In this document: positions 26,275-38,646 of the stretch, one piece after another
Layout: every line of letters starts with the position of its first letter
How positions within the stretch are numbered: the first letter of the stretch is position 1
Source of the DNA: CAUZFZ01 sp963579025
Lineage (GTDB): Bacteria > Planctomycetota > Planctomycetia > Planctomycetales > Planctomycetaceae
NCBI GenBank assembly: GCA_963579025.1
Contig: CAUZFZ010000039.1
Span: 5,236-69,235, forward strand
Reading direction: 5' to 3'
Length of the DNA: 64,000 nt
Notes under the pieces: model-generated
The model's database searches: none
What the model saw: only the letters and a program-made list of their open reading frames with translations
What the model was told of the DNA's origin: nothing
Made by a program: the position numbers and the translations under genes

Positions 26275-30078
<3,804 letters not shown>

Positions 30079-30228
30079 TACCTGACGCCACATCGGGACC
30101 GAGTGCAATCACTGGAAAAACTTCGGGCGCATGTTCGGTCGGACACGGCAGTCAGCGACATGGTCCGGAAGCAGGCGCTCGACTGGGCCGAGTTGTTCTG
30201 GAAAAACCGCCGGTCCGAACAGGAGTAG
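30079..30228 (+). pseudogene. In-frame C-terminal tail of the kinase beyond a TGA stop
   Basis: Directly after the kinase stop (30076-30078) the same frame stays open for 49 codons to a TAG at 30226-30228. It encodes LTPHRDRVQSLEKLRAHVR, then MVRKQALDWAELFWKNRR, a helical sequence that looks like the C-terminal tail often found on planctomycete WD40 kinases. The simplest reading is a nonsense mutation, or loss of part of repeat 14 that created the stop. Readthrough or a base-call error are alternatives. Confidence 0.55.
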
Positions 30229-30647
30229 GTCCACTCGCACGAGGACGACCACCAGCCCTCACCGGACCGAAACCGAAGCGTCCGCCAATCGCAGAATGCG
30301 ATTCTTCACCGCCGTCGGCAACTCCGACCAGATCTCGATCAGCAAAGCCAGTGCCGGGTCGTTTCCGGAATATCCCGGAACCTCGATACCCCGCCCCCGC
30401 GCATCAACTGCACCGGATTATGCAGCGCCCGCAGGGTCGCCGACGGTGTCATCCCTGTTTTCCAGGGGTCCGGCGCGCCCTGTTCGAGTCCTAGCCTGGC
30501 CGTGCCATCAGACTCACAGTTGCCGCCGCGAACAAAATCCTACGGAGAATCTCGGGATCGATCCGAAATTCTGACGGCTCGGTTGAGGCAATATCACGAC
30601 CGGCCATGACCACAAGCCGCGTGGGCTTCAGAGCCGTGTCGGCGAGT
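30229..30647. other. Intergenic region without a supported gene
   Basis: The 419 bp between the kinase tail and the FAD oxidoreductase stop contain only short frames. A 38-codon frame at 30491-30607 on the - strand (MAGRDIASTEPSEF...) looks mildly protein-like but has no ribosome binding site or family resemblance. I see no RNA gene or repeat here. Confidence 0.5.
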
Positions 30648-31802
30648 TTACTGCCCGTGCCATTCGGACCACCGGTTGTCTGCGAGGCCGAATGACATCG
30701 TCATGCCGGCACCGCCTGGTCCGACGGCGATATGGACTCCCGGGAGAGGCTCGGCTTCGAAGATCAGTCGGTCCGGGTGCCTGGCATAGATTCCGTGCCA
30801 GCGTTCAGTGAGGCTCCAGTCCGGGAGCACGAGAACTCGTCGTAGCTCGCGGAGCATCAGGGATTCGATCTCGCTACTGTCGAACGGAGTCACGTTGTCG
30901 TCGTATTCGTGCGAGTCTCCAAGAATGACCTCGCCGTCCCCGTTCTGCGACGCGATGACGTGGATACCGAACTGATCCAGCTCCGGCGTTTCCTCGGCGA
31001 TGCGGTCACGCAGTGCTGCGAGTGATGCGCACTGGCGAAACGATGCGTTGTGTCTCAAAGTCAGGCCGCTGGCCAGGTGCGGTCCAATACGGAATCCGTC
31101 CGGCTGGGGGACGGTCTTCATCATTTGCAGCTTGCATCGCTGCAGGCCCGAGTCTGCGAAGACGGTTGGAAACAGCGTCTGAAAGTCGCTTCCGCTGCAG
31201 ATCACGATGCGATCGGCCTGCCACATGCGTCCGTCCGATGCCGCCAGGCGTCCTTCTCCGGCCGAGACAATCAGGGTGTCGAAATGCAATGCGACATCGA
31301 GCGACTCGCTGAGCCATTTCGGGATCGTGGACACGGCCTGTCGTGGATTCACGCACAGCTCCGTATCGCTCCACATGCCGCCAAGCAGCCCGTTGGGATT
31401 GGCGGCCGCCGATTGCTCAAGGACTTCGTCTCGTGACAGCATCCTTGCCGAGTAAGCCGTTGATGCAGCGAACTCGCAAAACTCTTCCAGTACGGCCAGT
31501 TCATCGAGACGGTGGGCGAGATGAATCGAGCCGCAGCGGTTTATCCACAGACCGCAGGCTTTCGAGAGTTCGAGCCACAGATCACGCGAACGAAGGGCCG
31601 TTTCGATCGGATGCCCTGCCGGCTGTCCGACAGGCCACACCATGCCAAAGTTGCGAATCGAGGCACCATGAGCCCACGACGACCGCTCAAACAGCGCAAC
31701 GCGATAACCGCGACGCGCAGCCATCCATGCGTGAGCCAGACCGACGATCCCCGCCCCAACGACAGCGACATCGTACCCGGAGCCATGATCATCACGTGTC
31801 AC
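30648..31802 (-). CDS. FAD-dependent oxidoreductase, phosphonate-associated type (TIGR03364-like)
   Basis: A 384-residue DAO-type flavoprotein. The N-terminal Rossmann motif VAVVGAGIVGLAHAWMAARRG, the second block FERSSWAHGASIRNFGMVWP and the C-terminal VAVGPGGAGMTMSFGLAD agree with the FAD oxidoreductase family that accompanies HD-domain phosphonate oxygenases. Such enzymes oxidise the amine carbon of aminoalkylphosphonates. Its ATG overlaps the stop of the upstream PhnZ-like gene by 4 bp, so the pair is coupled. Substrate (2-aminoethylphosphonate or an N-methylated form) is inferred from context. Confidence 0.88.
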   Translation of the reverse strand: MTRDDHGSGYDVAVVGAGIVGLAHAWMAARRGYRVALFERSSWAHGASIRNFGMVWPVGQPAGHPIETALRSRDLWLELSKACGLWINRCGSIHLAHRLDELAVLEEFCEFAASTAYSARMLSRDEVLEQSAAANPNGLLGGMWSDTELCVNPRQAVSTIPKWLSESLDVALHFDTLIVSAGEGRLAASDGRMWQADRIVICSGSDFQTLFPTVFADSGLQRCKLQMMKTVPQPDGFRIGPHLASGLTLRHNASFRQCASLAALRDRIAEETPELDQFGIHVIASQNGDGEVILGDSHEYDDNVTPFDSSEIESLMLRELRRVLVLPDWSLTERWHGIYARHPDRLIFEAEPLPGVHIAVGPGGAGMTMSFGLADNRWSEWHGQ

Positions 31803-32359
31803 TGTGGAACTCCCGGTTCCGCCAGGCAGTCGGCAACCGTTTGCAGAAAATGGCTCAGCGGCGGAGTTGCCAGGCCGACGACTTTGGCCGCGTCGTCCCA
31901 GCGACGAAGTCGAGCCGCGTCGGATCCAAATTCAAGAGCTTTGAAGTGGCGCGCTTCATCGGCAGTCATGACTCCTCCCTGCAAAGCCATACTCTGCCGC
32001 GACGGTTCGCTGAGGCCGGCTTCGTAGTCGGATTCGACCGCACACAGAAACCGCTTGGCATCGACGTGCAGTCGCACTGGCTCGGTCACATCCCGACCGA
32101 AGTGACCCGTCAGCCAGCGCTGGCCCAGTTCTTCGTGCCGATCGTCAATTCCCTGCTCGGTCGCGTCATCGGGCAGGTTGTGCAGCAAGTGTCCAATGTC
32201 ATGCAGTAACGCGGCTGCAATCAGACCTGGCGGCGACTGCTCAAGCTCGGCCAGCATCGCCGCCTGCAGAGCGTGCTCCAGTTGAGACACCGCCTCGAAT
32301 CCATACTGGGAATCGCCCTGGTCGCGAAAGAGTTTTTCGATCTGCTCGATGGGAAACAT
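31799..32359 (-). CDS. PhnZ-like HD-domain phosphonate oxygenase
   Basis: A 186-residue HD-domain protein from the ATG at 32359. Residues aligning with the mixed-valent di-iron site of PhnZ are present: Tyr19 and Glu22 in SQYGFEAVSQLEHAL, His29, His53-Asp54 in ALLHDIGHLLH, His75 in DRHEELGQRWL and His98 in VRLHVDAKRFLC. Enzymes of this type cleave 1-hydroxy-2-aminoethylphosphonate to glycine and phosphate using O2. The companion hydroxylase PhnY is not in the window. It is coupled to the FAD oxidoreductase downstream by a 4-bp overlap. The longer frame to 32455 has no family support. Confidence 0.87.
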   Translation of the reverse strand: MFPIEQIEKLFRDQGDSQYGFEAVSQLEHALQAAMLAELEQSPPGLIAAALLHDIGHLLHNLPDDATEQGIDDRHEELGQRWLTGHFGRDVTEPVRLHVDAKRFLCAVESDYEAGLSEPSRQSMALQGGVMTADEARHFKALEFGSDAARLRRWDDAAKVVGLATPPLSHFLQTVADCLAEPGVPQ

Positions 32360-32438
32360 GCGGATCTCAGTCAGGATAGACGGCGACTTGGCAGGATTTG
32401 TTTTCGCGGGCAAACGCATGCCCGCAGCATTGCTCTTA

Positions 32439-34145
32439 CTATTCCGACGTCGCAAGTTGCTGCTCGGCCCAAGGACTGAGTTTTTCGCGGAAGATCTTAA
32501 CGTTGTGTCGGATGTCGACCGGCAGTGAACGGTGAAACAACACGGTCACGATGCCTGCTGTCAGCGGATTCGCTCCGCCGAGTTCGAGCAGTTCAGTTCG
32601 AAACGTCTGCTGTGCCGACGCTGTTTCCGGAAACTCACCGGGCTCCGGCTCGACGACGATAACGGGCCGCTGTGTCGGTTTCGGGCCAACCCCGACAAGA
32701 GCCGATCGAAAGACGCGCGGGTGCGCGTTGAATATCGCCTCGCACGGAATGGTGAACATTCTGCGGCCGTTCACTTCGACGATGTGGGCCTTTCGGCCAC
32801 AGAACCACAGCCGGCCGGACTCGTCTCTCCAGCCGACATCACCCATGCGATGCCAGAACGACGGATGGCTGTTTTGCGATGGCCCGCCGCCATCGGAGAT
32901 CTTCGCTGCACTCGTTGCTTCGGGAAGGCGAAAATACTCGCGTGTGGTCGATGGTGCCTGAACGATGATCTCGCCGATTTCTCCGGCGGGCAATTCACGG
33001 GTGTCGGAAATGGTCGCTATTGGCCCCTCCGTGATCTCGATGATCCGGACCTGCACGTGAGGGAACAGGTGACCGACACACGTACCGGCACCGCTTTGCG
33101 ACCGACTTGCCGTTTCATCCAGGACTTCACGACCTGAGATGGATGCGATGGGTAGCGACTCGGTGGCACCGTATGGCGTGTGGATGTTTGCGCCGGGTTG
33201 TTCGAATGCAGCCATCATCCGCTCAATGACGGGGACAGGCACTGGTGCTCCGGCCGACAGGACGCGGCGAAGCGTTCCCAGTCTCTTGCCAGTCTCTTCG
33301 CAGTGTCGGCCCACGCGGTTCCAGATTGCGGGCGAACCGAAGGCCTGAGTGACACCCTGATCCCGGATGGCCTCCAGAATCTTCACGGGATCAACTTGAG
33401 CGGGCCGGGTGGGATCCATGTCCGGAATGACAGTCGTCACGCCCATGGCCGAGTTGAACAATGCAAACAGAGGGAATCCGGGGAGATCGACTTCGCCCGG
33501 TTTAATGTCGTAGAAGTCGCGAAGCAGGTCGACCTGCGCGTCAAACATGCCGTGCTCGTACACGACGCCTTTCGGCGGCCCCGTACTTCCGCTCGTAAAA
33601 ATGATGGCGGCCGGGTTGTCTGCTCGCGTTCGTACAGCGTTAAATTCTGAACTGTCGCGTCTGCGGGCCAGCAGTTGCGCGTATGTCGCCCCACCCCAGA
33701 ACCAGCGGCGACCGCCGACCGTCACGTTGATCTTCGCTTGTCGGAACGCGCGACGTTTCAGAACACGGATCGCCTGAACGATTGGAATCGCAACAAAGCC
33801 CTCGGGTTCAACCGTTTCCAGGCAGCGGAAAATGTTCGTACGGCCCATGCCGGGATCGATAAGGACAACGACCGCACCAGATTTGAACAGCGCGAATGTG
33901 AGTGCGATGAACTCCAGGCTGGGACGCACCATCAGCACAATCCGCGTCCCCGGTTTCACGCCCAGGCGCATCAGTCCAGCGGCCAGTCGATCGCTGTCTT
34001 CGTCCAGTTCACGAAACGTCAGTTGGTCGTATTGCACACGTCCGGACGCATCGCGACCGATGGGGCAAACAACGGCTTTCTGATCCGGCCACTGATGCGC
34101 GGATTCTCGCAGTCGTTCCGCAATGTTCACGTAGTCGTTGGGCAT
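32439..34145 (-). CDS. OleC-like AMP-dependent synthetase (fatty-acid/beta-lactone synthetase type)
   Basis: A 568-residue ANL-family adenylating enzyme starting at MPNDYVNIAERL. The AMP-binding P-loop is AAIIFTSGSTGPPKGVVYEH, and the next block, VDLPGFPLFALFNSAMGVTT followed by VIPDMDPTRPAQVDP, is very characteristic of OleC and close relatives. HTPYGATESLP and GDVGWRDESGRLWFCGRKAH follow. OleC converts beta-hydroxy acids to beta-lactones in long-chain olefin synthesis, working with OleA, OleB and OleD; none of those is in the window, so this enzyme may serve another pathway. It sits 79 bp upstream of the PhnZ-like gene. The frame is open to 34190 but the ATG at 34145 fits the family. Confidence 0.85.
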   Translation of the reverse strand: MPNDYVNIAERLRESAHQWPDQKAVVCPIGRDASGRVQYDQLTFRELDEDSDRLAAGLMRLGVKPGTRIVLMVRPSLEFIALTFALFKSGAVVVLIDPGMGRTNIFRCLETVEPEGFVAIPIVQAIRVLKRRAFRQAKINVTVGGRRWFWGGATYAQLLARRRDSSEFNAVRTRADNPAAIIFTSGSTGPPKGVVYEHGMFDAQVDLLRDFYDIKPGEVDLPGFPLFALFNSAMGVTTVIPDMDPTRPAQVDPVKILEAIRDQGVTQAFGSPAIWNRVGRHCEETGKRLGTLRRVLSAGAPVPVPVIERMMAAFEQPGANIHTPYGATESLPIASISGREVLDETASRSQSGAGTCVGHLFPHVQVRIIEITEGPIATISDTRELPAGEIGEIIVQAPSTTREYFRLPEATSAAKISDGGGPSQNSHPSFWHRMGDVGWRDESGRLWFCGRKAHIVEVNGRRMFTIPCEAIFNAHPRVFRSALVGVGPKPTQRPVIVVEPEPGEFPETASAQQTFRTELLELGGANPLTAGIVTVLFHRSLPVDIRHNVKIFREKLSPWAEQQLATSE

Positions 34146-34332
34146 TGAGGCGGAGTGTAGCCCGGGCCGTTGCGGACCGGGACCGACCACGATTGCCGTT
34201 CCCCTGCCAGTTCAACCGTCACAAATTGACGGGACAATCCGGAATTACCGGATTGCCCGGTGCCCTTGCCCGGCCTTCGTCTGCATTCGGCCTAGGTTTG
34301 CGGAGTTGCAATCCAGGCCGGAGAGAAGACCC

Positions 34333-35535
34333 ATGCTGGACACGAAGGACCATCGAAACGCACGGCACCTGACGTCAGACTTCGACGGCAACGCCGATGT
34401 CGCCACGCGCAGGACGGAAGACGTCCTGGCTGAAATTGACTCGCTCCAACAACTCGTCGAGACCTTCGATGATGTGTCGGCGATACCGGAGCATCCCGAA
34501 GTTCGATGTCTGTCCAATTCCCGCCCGGTCGAAACCCAGGCGTGCCGAGTGTGTGCCCAGACACAGGCCCGGCCGCTGTACTCGATTGAAGGTGTGACCG
34601 AACAACTTGTGGTCTGTGAGAACTGCGGACTGGGCTCACTTAGCCCTCTACCGGATGCGAATCGAATCGGGGACTTCTACCCGGCGGAGTATTACGGATC
34701 GCCAAGCGCCAAGTTCGAGCCGCTAGTCGAGTACGGCGTACGACTTGGAGCAAGACTGCGAGTGCGTTCGCTCGTGTCGGGTCTCGATCGCGGCTCACGG
34801 GTGCTCGACGTCGGCTGCGGACGCGGAGTGATGCTGCGTGCTCTGCTCGATCTCGGACATGAAGCGCACGGTGTCGAGATTTCTCCTGAAGCGGCTGCAG
34901 GCGCCGATCCGCGAGCCCGCATTCGTATTGCCCCCGATCTTGCCGATGCCGGATACGAAACAGACTCGTTTGACGCAGTGATCCTGTGGCACGTGCTGGA
35001 ACATCTGCCGCATCCCGAGCGGACGCTTGAGGAATTGAATCGCATCATTCGCCCCGGTGGACGATTGATTGTTGCCGTTCCGAACTTTGCCAGTTGGCAG
35101 GCTCGCCGAACCGGTGCTCACTGGTTTCATCTTGATCTGCCCCGGCACCTGTACCACTTCACGCCGCACACACTGACGCGACTGGTGAGCCGATACGAAT
35201 TCGAGTGCCACACAGTTCGACACTTCGCCCTGTTGCAGAATCCGTTTGGCTGGCTGCAGAGCTGGCTAAACAGCATCAGCGACGCGCCTCGCAACTCGCT
35301 TTACACAATGTTGCATCGTGGAAATTCGAGCGAGTCGAAGTGTCTGTCAGCGCGACAACGGATCCTGCTGCGGACGGCTTATCTGTTGGGGCTGCCAATC
35401 GCCGGAGCAGTCAGTCTGGCCGAAGCTGCGTGTCGACGTGGAGGCACAATCGCCCTCACAGCTCAGCTTGGGAAGCCTGCCACGACCGCACCGATGTGCA
35501 AGGATCGCGTGCGACAAACAGCGGCCATTTCATAG
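34333..35535 (+). CDS. SAM-dependent methyltransferase with N-terminal zinc ribbon
   Basis: A 400-residue class I methyltransferase with a GGAGAG ribosome binding site. Residues about 70-100 contain two CxxC pairs (CRVCAQ and CENCGLGSLSP), a zinc ribbon typical of sugar or lipid-modifying C-methyltransferases. The SAM domain follows: RVLDVGCGRGVMLRALLDLG (motif I), HGVEISPEAA, AVILWHVLEHLPHPERTL and RIIRPGGRLIVAVPN. A hydrophobic C-terminal region (LRTAYLLGLPIAGAVSLAEA) suggests membrane association. Substrate unknown; surface polysaccharide or lipid modification is likely by family. The 3' end overlaps the rhombosortase-like gene by 80 bp (convergent). Confidence 0.9.
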   Translation: MLDTKDHRNARHLTSDFDGNADVATRRTEDVLAEIDSLQQLVETFDDVSAIPEHPEVRCLSNSRPVETQACRVCAQTQARPLYSIEGVTEQLVVCENCGLGSLSPLPDANRIGDFYPAEYYGSPSAKFEPLVEYGVRLGARLRVRSLVSGLDRGSRVLDVGCGRGVMLRALLDLGHEAHGVEISPEAAAGADPRARIRIAPDLADAGYETDSFDAVILWHVLEHLPHPERTLEELNRIIRPGGRLIVAVPNFASWQARRTGAHWFHLDLPRHLYHFTPHTLTRLVSRYEFECHTVRHFALLQNPFGWLQSWLNSISDAPRNSLYTMLHRGNSSESKCLSARQRILLRTAYLLGLPIAGAVSLAEAACRRGGTIALTAQLGKPATTAPMCKDRVRQTAAIS

Positions 35536-36130
35536 GGACCATGCCACTCAATAGACCAATGATCGCGCCAACGACGTGCGCCATTGGAACAGGCACCATG
35601 CCGGACGCCGCACTGTCGACGAAGACTGTCTGGCCCGCCAGAAACTCATAGCCAACCTTGCAGGCGAATCCGGCGAACACCAGCCCTCCAAGCACCACCC
35701 CAAGTCGATCAGCTCGTCGAACTGCATCCTGCATCAGGATCGTGACCAGCAAAGCGAACAATGCCGAGTCGATCCCGGAAAGTCCGCGGTAAGTCAGCAT
35801 CCATGGCTCAGTGAACCACAGAATCAACGGAATCACTGGAACGGCGATGGCAACACATGCCAGAAACCGGGCACGGTTTTCACGTTCGCACAGGCTTGCC
35901 AGTACGCCCAGAGCCAGGCAATCCCAAAACAGATGCGATGCGGACCAGTGAGTCCAATGGCAAGTGACGAACTGCCACAGCGAAGCATGTTGCGACACGT
36001 CAGATCGATCGAATTGCAAACGGTCTGCGGCGTCAGGGATGATCGCGATCACGAGGGCTGCCGCGACCATCAGCAGCGAGAACAGCGGAAGCTGTTCTGC
36101 TGCGTTCCTGACTCGTTGCGAAGTCTGCAT
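35456..36130 (-). CDS. Rhombosortase-like rhomboid intramembrane protease
   Basis: A 224-residue polytopic protein of the rhomboid superfamily. HWTHWSASHLFWDCLALGVLA matches the rhombosortase first-helix pattern ('H..HW...HL..N...L'), YRGLSGIDSALFALL contains the catalytic Ser (GLSG), and MAHVVGAIIGLLSG the catalytic His. Rhombosortases cleave proteins with GlyGly-CTERM tails. The upstream gene on the same strand encodes exactly such a tail. The start at 36130 (MQTSQRVRNAAEQLP) is chosen because further upstream the frame runs into a palindromic repeat. Its 3' end overlaps the convergent methyltransferase gene. Confidence 0.83.
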   Translation of the reverse strand: MQTSQRVRNAAEQLPLFSLLMVAAALVIAIIPDAADRLQFDRSDVSQHASLWQFVTCHWTHWSASHLFWDCLALGVLASLCERENRARFLACVAIAVPVIPLILWFTEPWMLTYRGLSGIDSALFALLVTILMQDAVRRADRLGVVLGGLVFAGFACKVGYEFLAGQTVFVDSAASGMVPVPMAHVVGAIIGLLSGMVPMKWPLFVARDPCTSVRSWQASQAEL

Positions 36131-36155
36131 GAGGGATCCGATCGTTGGTTCGCAT

Positions 36156-36250
36156 GTTCGTAGTGACGGGTTCAGCCGGCTGGCGATCAACCAGCCGGCC
36201 CACTTACTCGCAGCCGCTATAACAACCGCACAAGTGCGGTTACTACGAAC
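36156..36250. repeat. Palindromic element between VIT/vWA and rhombosortase genes
   Basis: Outer arms GTTCGTAGTGAC (36156-36167) and GTTACTACGAAC (36239-36250) pair with one mismatch. Inside are a perfect 9-bp stem, GCCGGCTGG/CCAGCCGGC (36175-36183, 36191-36199), and a small palindrome CCGCAC/GTGCGG. The stop codon of the VIT/vWA gene (36243-36245) lies within the right arm. It looks like a MITE-like or REP-like unit. Confidence 0.75.
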
Positions 36251-38384
36251 GTCTTCGTCGACGCATTGCTGCTCCAAAGCCGGCAAGCAGCAGTGTGATC
36301 GATCCTGTCAGCGGATCGAACGCGCCGCCTCCGCCACTTCCACTGCTGCGCGGACTGAAGTCCAGGTCACGGCTGCGGGAGGCAACTGGTGGCGACGGGG
36401 ACTTGGTGACTGGCACAGTCGCCGGCACGTTCGGACGGACGGTTGTCTGACGTGTCGGGATTTCTGGCAGGTCTGTCTGCGTGTTGCTCGCCAGAGACGG
36501 CCCGAGGTCGGACAGTGCCAGTTCGCGAATCCGCGAAAGTTCTGCCTGAACGGCGTCACGCTGACGGCGGTCACGACCTAGCCGTAACAGATTACGGCGG
36601 TCAATCTTCCATCGCTGATATTCCTTGTCGTTCTCCAGCACGATGAAGGATGTGTATTCGGTGACGATCGAGTACTCCTCACCCAGCCGCACGATCTCGT
36701 CAGTGACGCCGGCACGGGAACCGGTCCGGTCCGCCTGCTTCAACAGTCGATCGACTTTCTTCGACGCCCACATCCGTTCGATGGCCGGAGCTCCGCCCTG
36801 TCCAGGAAAGTCGATGGCGACTTTCTGATCGAGCGATGCACCGTTGATCTCCGCCTGAATTCGAACATCGGCAGGTCCCGACGAGCGATAGCGGCCATAC
36901 ATCCGGACCGGCATCCCGTGATAAAGATTCGGCAGTTCTTTCGGCTCGACGTCATAAACATCGGCTCCGTCGAAGCTGATCTGCACGTCACTGGCGGCCG
37001 GTCGCATCAGTTTGCGACGAAACGCCTGTGCCTGCCGCTGGAAGTTGTCACCCTTCGAGATGAACGCGGCGAGTCCACCAGCCTGCTCAGCCATCTGGCT
37101 CAGCAGCGGGCGGTTCACGTCGTTGCCCACGCCGATGCAGAACACGCGGGCGTTGACCGGTCGTGCCTGAATCACGCTTAACAACTCCGCCCGTTCACGT
37201 TGCTCAGTCATGCCGTCACTCAGGACGACGACGTTCAGTGGGCGGTCGGGATTTCCGTAGCGATAGGCCGTGGACATTGCCGGCCGCAGCACAGTCCCGC
37301 CGCGTCCCTGTTGCGATCGCAGGAAATCAGCCGCTCGGTCCTTAGCCGCATCGGTGACTGTTTCAAGATCCTTGAACAGCGCATTCGGCGCGACGTTGAA
37401 TGTGATCAGTTCGAATCGATCCTCGGGTCCGAGTTCGCGAATGAAAGCTCCGATCGATTCGCGCGACAGTTTCAGCTTGCCCGCGTGAGCCATGCTGCCG
37501 GAGATATCCAGCAGGAAGACATAGTCCATGCCCAGCGACTCGGCTGCGAGTTCATCGCCGGCTGTCACGGTCAGCAGAAAGTAACCGTCGTCTCCGGCTG
37601 GTTTCGACGTGATCAGATCGATCCCCGTGCGTGGACGAGACACGTGAAACGCCAGCACAACGTCTCGGTCGAGGTCACCACCGGTCGTTTCCAGACTGGC
37701 TTCACAAAATCCGTCCGAGTGCTGCACGAAGACGAAATCGTCACCGTGACTGGGACTTTCCAGCTCAACGATCGGGACGCCTGATTTGACCTGCACGGAC
37801 AGTCCGAAGCGTCCGCGTGTCTGAGCATCAATCCCGGCTCGCGGTGCCGTGGCGAGTGGATACACGTAGGTGGCCCAGTCGTGGTCGAAATCCAGTTCCT
37901 GGTAGTACGTGATGCGGACGCGCTGCTCGGCCTGTGGACCGATGGGGAAAATCCGCATTTCGAAGTTCTTGTAGTCGACCTGTTCCAGTAGTCCGGGATC
38001 GCGGCGTGTCTGTTTGTAGCTCTCATAGATTTCGCGAGCCCGTTTCTTCTCGACGACTTCGCCGATCATCTCTTTTCCGGCGATCCACATGCTGAAGTTC
38101 GCCACCGAGGCTCCCTTCGGCACGGGAAACAGATACAGAGCTTCCACCTGCCGGTTCTCGGTATTGCGGAACACCTGATGGACTTCCGTTACGGCGATTC
38201 CGTTGTTGATCGTGACACTGGCCGTGTGCTCCTTGATTTCGAGCACGCCACCGAATCCACCGTCAGCAATTAACAGCCCGGCGGCCTGAGACGGGACTGC
38301 CAGCGCCAGCATCGCACCGCCCGTCATTAAGAGCATCGCAGTCAGTCGCGGTCTTCCGCGGCGTGGCCGTTCGTCAGTCAACAT
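36243..38384 (-). CDS. Exported VIT/von Willebrand A protein with GlyGly-CTERM-like tail
   Basis: A 713-residue secreted protein with AAGGAGT before the ATG and a signal peptide (LTAMLLMTGGAMLALAVPSQA). The VIT domain covers about 40-170 (VTEVHQVFRNTENRQVEALY, MRIFPIGPQAEQRVRITYYQ). The vWA domain follows with a complete MIDAS: DISGS, the Thr in GRGGTVLRP, and VVLSDGM. The C-terminus is SSGSGGGGAFDPLTG, then a short hydrophobic segment, then RRRRRS, the layout of GlyGly-CTERM sorting tails. A rhombosortase-like protease is encoded directly downstream, so it is the probable processing enzyme. Role of the adhesive or metal-dependent vWA module is unknown. Confidence 0.9.
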   Translation of the reverse strand: MLTDERPRRGRPRLTAMLLMTGGAMLALAVPSQAAGLLIADGGFGGVLEIKEHTASVTINNGIAVTEVHQVFRNTENRQVEALYLFPVPKGASVANFSMWIAGKEMIGEVVEKKRAREIYESYKQTRRDPGLLEQVDYKNFEMRIFPIGPQAEQRVRITYYQELDFDHDWATYVYPLATAPRAGIDAQTRGRFGLSVQVKSGVPIVELESPSHGDDFVFVQHSDGFCEASLETTGGDLDRDVVLAFHVSRPRTGIDLITSKPAGDDGYFLLTVTAGDELAAESLGMDYVFLLDISGSMAHAGKLKLSRESIGAFIRELGPEDRFELITFNVAPNALFKDLETVTDAAKDRAADFLRSQQGRGGTVLRPAMSTAYRYGNPDRPLNVVVLSDGMTEQRERAELLSVIQARPVNARVFCIGVGNDVNRPLLSQMAEQAGGLAAFISKGDNFQRQAQAFRRKLMRPAASDVQISFDGADVYDVEPKELPNLYHGMPVRMYGRYRSSGPADVRIQAEINGASLDQKVAIDFPGQGGAPAIERMWASKKVDRLLKQADRTGSRAGVTDEIVRLGEEYSIVTEYTSFIVLENDKEYQRWKIDRRNLLRLGRDRRQRDAVQAELSRIRELALSDLGPSLASNTQTDLPEIPTRQTTVRPNVPATVPVTKSPSPPVASRSRDLDFSPRSSGSGGGGAFDPLTGSITLLLAGFGAAMRRRRRS

Positions 38385-38646
38385 GGTTAGGTACTCCTTA
38401 GCGAATGAGAAATGTGAAAACACGAGCGAAGCAATCATTCCTGGAGGCCTGTCCGGCACATCAGGAGCTTCACTTCGCTGAATCTTCGCCTCGGCCGAGT
38501 GCGATCGTCCTCAAGGCGCACGGCAACGACAGACGTAACGGAGAATCTGCATCGAATCTGGAATCAACGTCAGGTCCTGTCTTGATCACGCCGTGGTACG
38601 ATTCGCAGGTTGTGTCAAACCCCGATGTTTCCACGGAGACGCGTTC

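Noticed and set aside
30491..30607. 38-codon - strand frame near the FAD oxidoreductase
   Set aside because: The sequence is mildly protein-like but has no ribosome binding site or recognisable family, so it is not listed as a gene.
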